Shown here: positions 1 to 6,001 of the stretch, one piece after another
How the letters are laid out: every line of letters begins with the position of its first letter
Numbering within the stretch: the first letter of the stretch is position 1
Source: Lachnospiraceae bacterium
GTDB lineage: Bacteria > Bacillota > Clostridia > Lachnospirales > Lachnospiraceae
Direction: 5' to 3'
Assembly (NCBI GenBank): GCA_022781985.1
Contig: JALESH010000006.1
Coordinates: forward strand, 1-38,757
Length of the DNA stretch: 38,757 nucleotides
Program-made: the position numbers and the translations under genes
Notes under the pieces: generated by a model
Told to the model about the DNA's origin: nothing
Database searches by the model: none
What the model saw: the letters and a program-made list of their open reading frames with translations, nothing else

Positions 1-246
1 ATGTGTAGCACCACAGCTGTCACAGATACAGCGAAGAACGGTGACCTCATGCCGGACACATTTTCCACCCTGGAAGTCAATGAGACAGCGCTTGTAATAG
101 CTGTGAATTTGGAGTTTTCCAGAGGTATTACAGATCGGACATGTCTCAAGTTCAGGTCTTACAAGGGGCATGAACTGCTCAAACAAAGATTTTGATGAAG
201 TTTTTATCTTAAAAAGCTTGATAAACAGAGAGTTTTTTCTTATCAT
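1..246 (-). CDS. DUF6431-type zinc-binding protein, N-terminal part, cut by window edge
   Basis: The minus strand is open from an ATG at 246 to the window edge. It carries a CPIC...HSYYKRCLIDF...LRCICDSCGATH pattern: a CxxC pair, a basic YYxR segment, then CxxCG-TH. I recognise this from memory as the start of DUF6431 proteins, which are common in Lachnospiraceae and are of unproven function, possibly transposase-related. A later ATG at 171 is the alternative start; neither has a clear Shine-Dalgarno sequence. The C-terminal part lies outside the window, so intact gene versus remnant cannot be decided. The plus-strand open frame here is taken to be its shadow. Confidence 0.6.
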   Translation of the reverse strand, partial: MIRKNSLFIKLFKIKTSSKSLFEQFMPLVRPELETCPICNTSGKLQIHSYYKRCLIDFQGGKCVRHEVTVLRCICDSCGATH

Positions 247-339
247 AGTAATGTGTGAAGGAATCCACAGATGCAGGATAGCCGTATTGTGTAGGACACA
301 GATCCTGATTTGGCACCGCATTTGGATCACACTGTGTGA

Positions 340-387
340 AGAGAAAGGACGAACTGTGGTAGGGGCTGTTCTTTCTCTTATTTTTTT
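340..387 (+). terminator. Rho-independent terminator
   Basis: Arms GAGAAAGGAC (341-350) and GTTCTTTCTC (368-377) pair with one G.U wobble and are followed by TTATTTTTTT. It points rightward, away from the DUF6431 gene, so it would stop plus-strand transcription entering from the left. Confidence 0.6.
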
Positions 388-528
388 GTTACATAGATTA
401 ATGTAAGAAAAGTAAGGGAAGAATGCAAGAAAAAAGTGTGCGGTAAGAAACGGCACACTAAGGCAGAGATAAGAAGTAAAATGTAGGATTTAATCTGCGG
501 CAGGATTGCGGCAGGGGAGAATTATAAT

Positions 529-561
529 TTGACGCGTGACACCTTATGATGTTATTATAAT
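529..561 (+). promoter_or_regulatory. Possible promoter of the RHH gene
   Basis: TTGACG at 529-534 precedes TATAAT at 556-561, but the 21-bp gap is long. With a 17-bp gap the -10 would be the weaker TTATTA at 552-557. The first operator repeat begins six bases downstream of the TATAAT. Confidence 0.35.
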
Positions 562-566
562 ATATG

Positions 567-644
567 CGTACAAATATATCAATATACAATTTTACCAATC
601 GTACAAATATATTTTGTTTATTTTATATAATTGTACAAATATTT
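567..644 (+). promoter_or_regulatory. Three phased operator-like repeats (CGTACAAATATA)
   Basis: CGTACAAATATAT occurs at 567-579 and 600-612, and the variant TGTACAAATATTT at 632-644. The spacing is 33 and 32 bp, about three helical turns. A fourth copy lies at 872-883 inside the next promoter. Together with the adjacent ribbon-helix-helix gene this suggests autoregulatory operators; that role is inferred. Confidence 0.6.
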
Positions 645-682
645 TGGCAGTGGTAAATTATTATTAGGAAGGAGGATGCAAG

Positions 683-865
683 ATGGCTACGAGTAAAGCA
701 CAGATGCAAGCAACGATAAAATACAAAGCAAAGGCTTATAAGCGTATTCCTCTTGATGTAAAAATAGAAGAATATGAAGCATTGAAGGAATTTACAGAAA
801 AAAACGGAGAGAGTATAAATGGATTCATAAGAAGAATAATAAAAGAAAATATTGTAAATGATTGA
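683..865 (+). CDS. Small ribbon-helix-helix (Arc/CopG-type) DNA-binding protein
   Basis: This 60-residue basic protein has a candidate beta strand (KAYKRIPLDV, about residues 18-27), a first helix (EEYEALKEFTEKNG) and a second helix (SINGFIRRIIKEN). This is the order of the ribbon-helix-helix fold, in which two subunits pair their strands to read DNA. AAGGAGG lies about nine bases before the ATG. Repeats of CGTACAAATATA flank the gene on both sides, which fits a self-regulating repressor that also controls the downstream 58-codon gene. Such proteins are often plasmid, element or antitoxin regulators. No toxin is recognisable next to it, so an antitoxin role is not claimed. Confidence 0.75.
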   Translation: MATSKAQMQATIKYKAKAYKRIPLDVKIEEYEALKEFTEKNGESINGFIRRIIKENIVND

Positions 866-890
866 CGTATTCGTACAAATATATTATAAT
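862..890 (+). promoter_or_regulatory. Promoter with embedded operator upstream of the 58-codon gene
   Basis: TTGACG (862-867) and TATAAT (885-890) are separated by exactly 17 bp. The spacer contains the operator repeat CGTACAAATATA (872-883). The -35 hexamer overlaps the TGA stop of the RHH gene. A repressor bound in the spacer would block RNA polymerase directly. Confidence 0.7.
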
Positions 891-939
891 TGTATTATTA
901 GATGAGGGCAGGCGATTCTGAAATAAAGGAGGGATAAAG

Positions 940-1116
940 ATGGAGGTTTTGGAAATGAATGAGCAAGAATTGAAAAAGGTGGCAATGGAAAAATATACGA
1001 GCATCCAGAGAATAAAAAAATATGGACAGGAGGAACTTGAATATCAAGAGAGAATTTTAAAAGCAGAGCTTCAGATGCTAGGGGTATCAACAGAAGAACT
1101 GGAATTAACGAAATAA
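940..1116 (+). CDS. Small charged helical protein, unknown function (58 aa)
   Basis: An open frame of 58 codons starts at an ATG seven bases after AAGGAGGG (926-932), a strong ribosome binding site. The product is rich in Glu, Lys, Gln and Leu and is predicted to be almost entirely helical, with a coiled-coil-like middle (IQRIKKYGQEELEYQERILKA in part). It has no signal peptide, membrane segment or cysteine motif. It follows the RHH gene and its own operator-containing promoter, so the two probably form a regulatory unit. I recognise no family. Confidence 0.6.
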   Translation: MEVLEMNEQELKKVAMEKYTSIQRIKKYGQEELEYQERILKAELQMLGVSTEELELTK

Positions 1117-1238
1117 AAATAATGAGAATAAATCAGGGAGGGCGGGCTTGCCACCGCTCCCCAACTAAGAACATTATAGCAGGAAGAAAAGAGAAGTCAA
1201 GGCGGGTAAATCCGTCTTTTATTATGGAGTAGTATACA

Positions 1239-1403
1239 GTGGTAAAGGGCAAGACCCCGGCAGAGGTGGCCAGATATGCTGCCAGCATCGGTATTAAAGG
1301 AATCATTCAGTACAACAGCTTTGTCCATGTGGACAGCCGGGCGGTGAAATATTGGGCGAAGAAAATCAATGACAAGGAAACCGAGATATTAGAAATTAAG
1401 TAA
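1239..1403 (+). pseudogene. Remnant of a peptidase M15 (D-Ala-D-Ala carboxypeptidase-like) gene
   Basis: Fifty-four codons ending in TAA encode the C-terminal part of a peptidase M15-type protein: KTPAEVARYAASIGIKG followed by a QYNSFVHVDSR block, where HVD belongs to the zinc site of the family. An in-frame TAG stands four codons upstream, and the N-terminal half with the HxxGxAxD zinc motif is absent. The piece is therefore a decayed fragment. In related bacteria such proteins are often phage-tail or endolysin genes, so it is probably a scar of an element once inserted near tRNA-Pro. Confidence 0.6.
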
Positions 1404-1412
1404 AAAAATAAC

Positions 1413-1454
1413 AAAACCCCCAAGGCCGGAATATCAAAGGCCTGGGGGTTTTCA
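1413..1454 (+). terminator. Rho-independent terminator, probably bidirectional
   Basis: AAAACCCCC...GGCC and GGCCT-GGGGGTTTT form a strong GC stem about ten bases after the M15 remnant stop, with an A-run before and a T-run after it. Confidence 0.75.
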
Positions 1455-1590
1455 TAATTCATAGATGCAAATTGTAGCATTTCCCGTGTTGCATTTCGTG
1501 TTGCATGGTAATCTGAAATTATAAAATTTAATTCATAATATTGAATTTTCTTTTGTAAAATAAAAATTGAAAACATCGTATTTGCAAGTA

Positions 1591-1624
1591 AAAAACAACA
1601 GCCCCTGAAAACTCAGGGGCTGTT
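1591..1624 (-). terminator. Terminator of tRNA-Pro
   Basis: Arms AACAGCCCCTGA (1597-1608) and TCAGGGGCTGTT (1613-1624) enclose a four-base loop. On the minus strand the stem is followed by a T-rich run, directly downstream of the tRNA gene. Confidence 0.8.
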
Positions 1625-1629
1625 AAAAG

Positions 1630-1703
1630 TCGAAGCGACAGGATTTGAACCTGCGACCTCTGCGTCCCGAACGCAGCGCTCTACCAAGCTGAGCCACGCT
1701 TCG
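1630..1703 (-). tRNA. tRNA-Pro (anticodon CGG)
   Basis: The minus strand folds into a full cloverleaf. The acceptor arms are CGAAGCG and CGCTTCG with discriminator A, the anticodon stem is CTGCG/CGCAG, and the loop TTCGGGA gives anticodon CGG. The T-arm contains GGTTCAAATCC. The CCA end is not encoded. The gene stands alone between its own promoter and terminator. Confidence 0.92.
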
Positions 1704-1765
1704 ATATCTGCTGTCGTATAGATGTAGTATATCATACAAAACACAATATTGCAACATTTATTATA

Positions 1766-1795
1766 ATGATACAATATTTCTTTTGGCCTTGTCAA
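1766..1795 (-). promoter_or_regulatory. Promoter of tRNA-Pro
   Basis: On the minus strand TTGACA (1795-1790) is followed after 18 bp by TATCAT (1771-1766), about 60 bases before the tRNA 5' end. Confidence 0.6.
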
Positions 1796-1848
1796 GATTT
1801 TTATGCTCTTTTCATCTGTTTTTCGTCAAAAGCTGATTGAAACCGACA

Positions 1849-3291
1849 ATGGACTATGCTAGACTATATATATGGCTGAAGGAATCGTATTTTGCCGGGA
1901 GCCTGGCGCAGGGCGCAAAGTTCCTTGGCTTTGGAAGGAGTAGAGACAGCATTATGCAAAATAAATTTATCCTGCTGGAATCAGCGATGAACGCAGTTTT
2001 AAATGTTAATTTCGAAAGTAAGGTTCGGCTGCAGGAGCTGGGCAAGATAGAGGAGTATGCCAGGGGTCTGCAGCATATGACGAAAGAGGAGGGGGCTCTG
2101 GTGTGGGCTGTATTGAAGGCCTTCAGGGCTGAGCTGGAGAGCGGGACGATCAACGAAGAGTGTATCGGGGGATACTATAAAATGCTCAGGGAGGCCCTGA
2201 GCTTCAATCGCAGCCCGAAGGGAAAAAAATGTGTAATATATGGAAACAACTGGCTTTCCAGGGAGATAGGAAAAAGGATGCGCAGTGATAATTATTGCGT
2301 GTTCAACTGGCAGATGGTGAATCCTGACTACATGGATGAGTATGACCTTCATATTGTCTGTGATGAGGCGGTGAAGGAATATGGAATTTCCCACATCAGG
2401 CCTGAGGCTGAGATTATCAGGATCTGGGATTATTTGAAATATAAATTTACGGTATTTCCGTCCTTTTATAAAACATACAGTGACTATGAAAAGAAGGATA
2501 AGGAAAAGGTAAAATGTATTATTACAGGCAATACCAATATTGTCAGTGCCGTCCGCAGCAAGCAGCTGCATATCAACACAGTATCTCTGGCTAACAATGG
2601 GCAGGACATTTATTATGATTATAAAATGTTCAGGCATGCCTGTGAGTCCATGCCAAATATTAAATATGCAGTGATCGGCCTGGTGCCAAATGCCCTGCGT
2701 TATGATGCATCAAAATCCCGAGTGGAATGGCGCCGCTGTCTGGTTTATTATCCTATCGTGAGAAGCATGCACAACTGTGAGGAAAGCCAGAGGCTGACGG
2801 AGCTGTATGAAGCTGCAGATGAGAAGGTGAAGCATTTTTTTGATGAGGAATACATAGAAGACTTATATCAGATCTTTGAATCCAGGAGGAGGCTCCAGGA
2901 TGAAGAGGGGGAGCATATCTTTCGCGAGGAGGGTGCCAACCATGATATGGATATGCGGGAGATCGGCGAGCTGTATCATCGTCCGCATACGGATGTATCG
3001 GAGGAGAATCGTGCTCTTCTTGAGGAATATGCCCGTTTTTGTACAGAAAAGGGGATCAGTGCTATATTCCTGATTCCGCCCTATACCAGATGGTATAAGA
3101 GGCATATGGACGTTTCTTATTATACGGAGCTGCTGGTATGTGTAAAGGAGCTTTCCGAAAAGTATGGCGCCCGGCTTGTGGATATGTTTGGCATGGATAT
3201 GGATGACTGCTTTTTCAGGGACTATGCCAACATAAACAGTATTGGCGCAGTTAAGGTGGCAAGCTATATCAATGCTATTTTGGAAGGCTGA
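1849..3291 (+). CDS. SGNH/DltD-like hydrolase-fold protein
   Basis: This protein of about 480 residues has no signal peptide or membrane segment. The N-terminal 120 residues are helical. The middle contains a Rossmann-like turn (KKCVIYGNNWLSREI). The C-terminal half resembles DltD/SGNH-type proteins of Lachnospiraceae: a TGNTNIVSAVRS loop, SLANNGQDIYYDYK, a strand ending in FLIPPYTRWY, and a final DYANINSIGAVKVA where the family usually has D-x-x-H-L-N-x-x-G. The His of that last block is replaced by Asn, so catalysis is doubtful. The start is uncertain: ATG 1849 and TTG 1837 are both possible and neither has a good ribosome binding site. It stands 17 bp before the alkyltransferase gene and may share its transcript. 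The substrate is unknown. Confidence 0.55.
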   Translation: MDYARLYIWLKESYFAGSLAQGAKFLGFGRSRDSIMQNKFILLESAMNAVLNVNFESKVRLQELGKIEEYARGLQHMTKEEGALVWAVLKAFRAELESGTINEECIGGYYKMLREALSFNRSPKGKKCVIYGNNWLSREIGKRMRSDNYCVFNWQMVNPDYMDEYDLHIVCDEAVKEYGISHIRPEAEIIRIWDYLKYKFTVFPSFYKTYSDYEKKDKEKVKCIITGNTNIVSAVRSKQLHINTVSLANNGQDIYYDYKMFRHACESMPNIKYAVIGLVPNALRYDASKSRVEWRRCLVYYPIVRSMHNCEESQRLTELYEAADEKVKHFFDEEYIEDLYQIFESRRRLQDEEGEHIFREEGANHDMDMREIGELYHRPHTDVSEENRALLEEYARFCTEKGISAIFLIPPYTRWYKRHMDVSYYTELLVCVKELSEKYGARLVDMFGMDMDDCFFRDYANINSIGAVKVASYINAILEG

Positions 3292-3308
3292 CAGAGAGAA
3301 GGCAGATT

Positions 3309-3785
3309 ATGATTTATTACAGCAGCAGTTTTTTTAGCGGACATCAGATTACCATTGCAGAAAAGGCAGGGAAGGTGTCCGCTCTTTTCTTTGGGGTACA
3401 TAGGATACCGGAAGGTGTTGAGAAAAACACCGGCCTGATCATGGAGGCCAAAAGGCAGCTGGAGGAATATTTTCAGGGAAGGAGAACGGAGTTTCAGCTG
3501 CCTTTGGCACTGGAGGGAACTGCTTTTCAGAGACAGGTTTGGGAGAAGCTGCAGAGGATACCCTATGGAGAAACCAGAACATATAAGGAGATAGCAAAGC
3601 AGATGGGAAATGAGAGAGCCTGTCGGGCGGTGGGGATGGCCAATCACCGCAATCCCATCGCCATTATGATTCCCTGCCACCGGGTAATAGGGGAGGATGG
3701 AGGGCTGAGGGGATATGCCGGAGGTGTGGATAAGAAGCACTTCCTGCTGGAGCTGGAGAGGAGGGTGTCTGCAGCTTTTATCTGA
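3309..3785 (+). CDS. ogt: Methylated-DNA--protein-cysteine S-methyltransferase
   Basis: A suicide repair protein that moves the methyl group from O6-methylguanine in DNA onto its own cysteine. At 158 residues it has the usual length of Ogt-type enzymes. The acceptor motif IPCHRV places the reactive Cys at residue 123. The DNA-binding helix-turn-helix is seen in GETRTYKEIAKQMGNERACRAVG (arginine finger region), followed by NPIAIMIPCHR and GGLRGYAGG. The N-terminal 65 residues are the degenerate ribonuclease-H-like domain. It lies 17 bp after the SGNH-like gene and converges with the VanZ-like gene, 11 bp away. No adaptive-response (Ada) domain is attached. Confidence 0.93.
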   Translation: MIYYSSSFFSGHQITIAEKAGKVSALFFGVHRIPEGVEKNTGLIMEAKRQLEEYFQGRRTEFQLPLALEGTAFQRQVWEKLQRIPYGETRTYKEIAKQMGNERACRAVGMANHRNPIAIMIPCHRVIGEDGGLRGYAGGVDKKHFLLELERRVSAAFI

Positions 3786-3796
3786 GCCAAAATGGG

Positions 3797-4459
3797 CTAT
3801 ATAGACATTCCTACTGCATTGTTCCAGATAAAGTCCCAGAGCGCATTGGAGATAAAGGGAGACAGCAGGAAGGTAACCAGCCAGGGGGTCATGAAATAGA
3901 TGCAGGCCTCTCTTCCGGAAAGCCGTCCGCCTACGGTGTCATCTGCAGTCAGGCACATACGGCCCATAAAGGGCAGCCCGCTGATCCTGGTAAATAAAAA
4001 ATAGCCTGCTGCAGTTCCCAGCACATTTACGAGAATGTAGGTGATGTCCGTGGTTGCCGTAGTCAGGAGGCAGAAAATCTGCGACATCTCAACAAGAAAG
4101 GAGAACAGCAGACCGAAAAAAACCGTCTTTTTCAGTGATCGGAACTGCTCCCAAAGAGTGGGGAGCAGCATGCCGAAGGGAATAAAGACGATAAAGCCCT
4201 GAACATACTCTGCAAAATTATCTGCAAATTTGTAAAAGGGAATCAGATTAAAGCTGGGATCGAAGTGTATCTGATACAGGGAGGGCGTATCTGTGGACAT
4301 CAGAATAAAGCAGATGGTAAGGGAATACAGATAGAGCCCAAACTGATGGCGCTTCGGTAATTTAAATTTTCTGGACAACAGTTGTATCATGATCAGAAAG
4401 GGAATGACCCCTATGTATGTAGCAAATGTATTGACACATAAAACAAGGAAATTATTCAT
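3797..4459 (-). CDS. VanZ-like membrane protein
   Basis: A 220-residue integral membrane protein with about five hydrophobic segments. It contains the VanZ-family landmarks: NLIPF near residue 70, FIVFIPFGMLLP, LVEMSQIF and TDITYILVNVLGTAAGYF. VanZ proteins are associated with low-level teicoplanin resistance in enterococci, but most chromosomal copies have no proven role. The ATG at 4459 follows GGAGAATAGAA, and a promoter is visible upstream. The gene is transcribed alone, opposite to the repair gene. Family assignment is firm; function is open. Confidence 0.85.
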   Translation of the reverse strand: MNNFLVLCVNTFATYIGVIPFLIMIQLLSRKFKLPKRHQFGLYLYSLTICFILMSTDTPSLYQIHFDPSFNLIPFYKFADNFAEYVQGFIVFIPFGMLLPTLWEQFRSLKKTVFFGLLFSFLVEMSQIFCLLTTATTDITYILVNVLGTAAGYFLFTRISGLPFMGRMCLTADDTVGGRLSGREACIYFMTPWLVTFLLSPFISNALWDFIWNNAVGMSI

Positions 4460-4497
4460 TTCTATTCTCCAATTATAAACTCCTGATTTTTATTCTC

Positions 4498-4525
4498 ATT
4501 ATACACCCTTTTAAGAAAATCACAA
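4498..4525 (-). promoter_or_regulatory. Promoter of the VanZ-like gene
   Basis: On the minus strand TTGTGA (4525-4520) and TATAAT (4503-4498) are 16 bp apart, about 40 bp before the start codon. Confidence 0.6.
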
Positions 4526-4631
4526 TTTAAAAAATTATTATTTTTTTTCTTTCCTTCATGCATTCGGAAGAACAGCAAGCTGGAATTATTACAAAATCCA
4601 TGTTATACTGCTATAAAATATTACGCGACAA

Positions 4632-4653
4632 AAGGAGCATGGTTATAAGGATG
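4632..4653 (+). promoter_or_regulatory. Recurrent translation-start motif, copy 1
   Basis: AAGGAGCATGGTT (4632-4644) is followed by ATG at 4651, 19 bases after the first base of the motif. The embedded ATG at 4639 is in frame, but it sits one base after GGAG, too close for normal Shine-Dalgarno pairing. Identical copies lie at 15085 and 36984. Confidence 0.6.
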
Positions 4654-5940
4654 CAGATCAATAAAATACAAAAGGTGGAGGAGGCCGTGATCTCCCTGCC
4701 GGGAGTCCGTTCCATAGGAGTGATCGGAGATCCGGGCTGTGAGGGCCTAGGTACCTATAATATGAAAGTATATGCCGGTGTGCTGGAGGAGAGTGCCCGG
4801 GATGACATCACTCTGATTGTAGGAGATCTGGTTCCGGAAGGAACCAGAGCCTACTACAGGGACATATGTTCCTTTACAGAGGCGGTGGCATCAAACCCTG
4901 TCTATGTTCTGAGGGGAAACCATGATACAGGTGCTTATGCCGAGTATTTCGGCAGGCAGAATTATGCTCTGCTGCTGGAGGATTTTGCATTGGTGGTACT
5001 GGATAATGCCATGAGGGTATTTGAAGAGGAGGGATTGCAGCTGCTGGAACAGGTGCTGGCTATGGAAGAGGTTGCCCAGGCCGTGATTGCCTTTCATATT
5101 CCGGTGCCCAATCACTTTATTCAGAATTGTGTATCTGAGGAGGAATTCGGCAGACTGAAAAAGGCGTATGCCTCCTATAAGGAGAAGGTGAAATACCTGC
5201 TCTGCGGCCATGTCCATTCTCGTTTTGAGGATGAGGTGGATGGGATTGCGCTGATCTGCACCGGAGGCGGAGGCGCCATGATTGAGGATGTGTCAGAGGA
5301 GATAAAAGCCTGCAGCATAGAGCATCACATGGTTCATTTTTATGAAGAAAACGGTAAATTAAGCTATTGTTTTTCTGATTTGCCTGAGGATTGCTATAGC
5401 AGAGAAGCGCAGGATGACATTCTGAGAGGAAAGCTGGAGGAAGCCGTGGCGGGTGAGCTGATGGCCCATCTGAAATACCTGATGTTTGCGGATCGGGCGA
5501 AACGCAGAGGAATGGAAAAAATTGCCGGTCTCTTTGAGGCTCTGGCAGCTTCGGAATATTACCATGCGAGAAACTTTTATTCCGTCATGGAGCGGCCTGC
5601 TCCTTTCAGGGAGTCGGCAGAAACATTTATCCCTTGTGAGGAGTTTGAATATCAGCGTCTCTATAAAATGATGGAGGAGTATGCAAGGGATAACAGTAGT
5701 CCTCTGGCTGCTCAGGCTTTTGCAGGGGCGGCTGCGGCAGAGAAGATCCATGCAGGGCTGCTGGAGAGGGCGGCAGATCAGGAAAGCTTTGATATAGACA
5801 GGATATATGTATGTCCTGTCTGCGGCTATCTGATGGCGCAGGGGGATATCCGGGAGAGGTGTCCAGTATGTGGAGGCCCCAAGAGACAGTATGAGGTGTT
5901 TGCCGTCCCGGACGAAGGAAAGGATGAAAAAGGGAACTGA
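4651..5940 (+). CDS. Metallophosphoesterase-rubrerythrin-rubredoxin fusion protein
   Basis: A 429-residue three-part protein. Residues 1-240 have the calcineurin-like phosphoesterase pattern: VIGDPG (Asp27), VGDLVPEG (Asp59), RGNHD (89-92), FHIP (His149) and CGHVHS (His187, His189). The usual D-x-H of motif I reads D-P-G, and motif II lacks its second Asp, so the metal site is incomplete. Residues 259-375 are a rubrerythrin-type four-helix domain (AGELMAHLKY, SEYYHARN, AAAEKIHAG) able to hold a di-iron site. Residues 386-408 form a rubredoxin-like knuckle (CPVC...CPVCGG; Cys388, 391, 404, 407). Rubrerythrins reduce peroxide with electrons passed through rubredoxin. What the phosphoesterase half does here is unknown. 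The start at 4651 is preferred; 4639 is possible. Confidence 0.75.
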   Translation: MQINKIQKVEEAVISLPGVRSIGVIGDPGCEGLGTYNMKVYAGVLEESARDDITLIVGDLVPEGTRAYYRDICSFTEAVASNPVYVLRGNHDTGAYAEYFGRQNYALLLEDFALVVLDNAMRVFEEEGLQLLEQVLAMEEVAQAVIAFHIPVPNHFIQNCVSEEEFGRLKKAYASYKEKVKYLLCGHVHSRFEDEVDGIALICTGGGGAMIEDVSEEIKACSIEHHMVHFYEENGKLSYCFSDLPEDCYSREAQDDILRGKLEEAVAGELMAHLKYLMFADRAKRRGMEKIAGLFEALAASEYYHARNFYSVMERPAPFRESAETFIPCEEFEYQRLYKMMEEYARDNSSPLAAQAFAGAAAAEKIHAGLLERAADQESFDIDRIYVCPVCGYLMAQGDIRERCPVCGGPKRQYEVFAVPDEGKDEKGN

Positions 5941-6001
5941 CAGGGCCAGTGCCATACATTTGTGCTCTGGAGGTATAAAAGGAAGGCAGAGGAGGGATGA
6001 G

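Larger units (their letters stand above)
247..682. other. Intergenic region, 436 bp, with terminator and operator repeats
   Basis: No credible gene is seen. It holds a terminator-like hairpin at 340-387, a short hairpin at 435-459 (arms AGTGTGC/GCACACT), and the promoter and operator repeats of the following regulator gene. The stretch from 540 is very AT-rich compared with the rest of the window. Confidence 0.6.

Noticed and set aside
1-195. Plus-strand open frame at the window start
   Set aside because: The minus strand gives a recognisable DUF6431-type cysteine pattern over the same bases; the plus frame has no family features or start signal within view.
567-883. CRISPR-like array
   Set aside because: The repeats are only about 12 bp, the spacers are AT-rich and one interval contains a gene; this fits operators.
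1999-2637. Long minus-strand open frame inside the SGNH-like gene
   Set aside because: Composition is antisense-like and it has no ribosome binding site; the plus-strand protein has family motifs.
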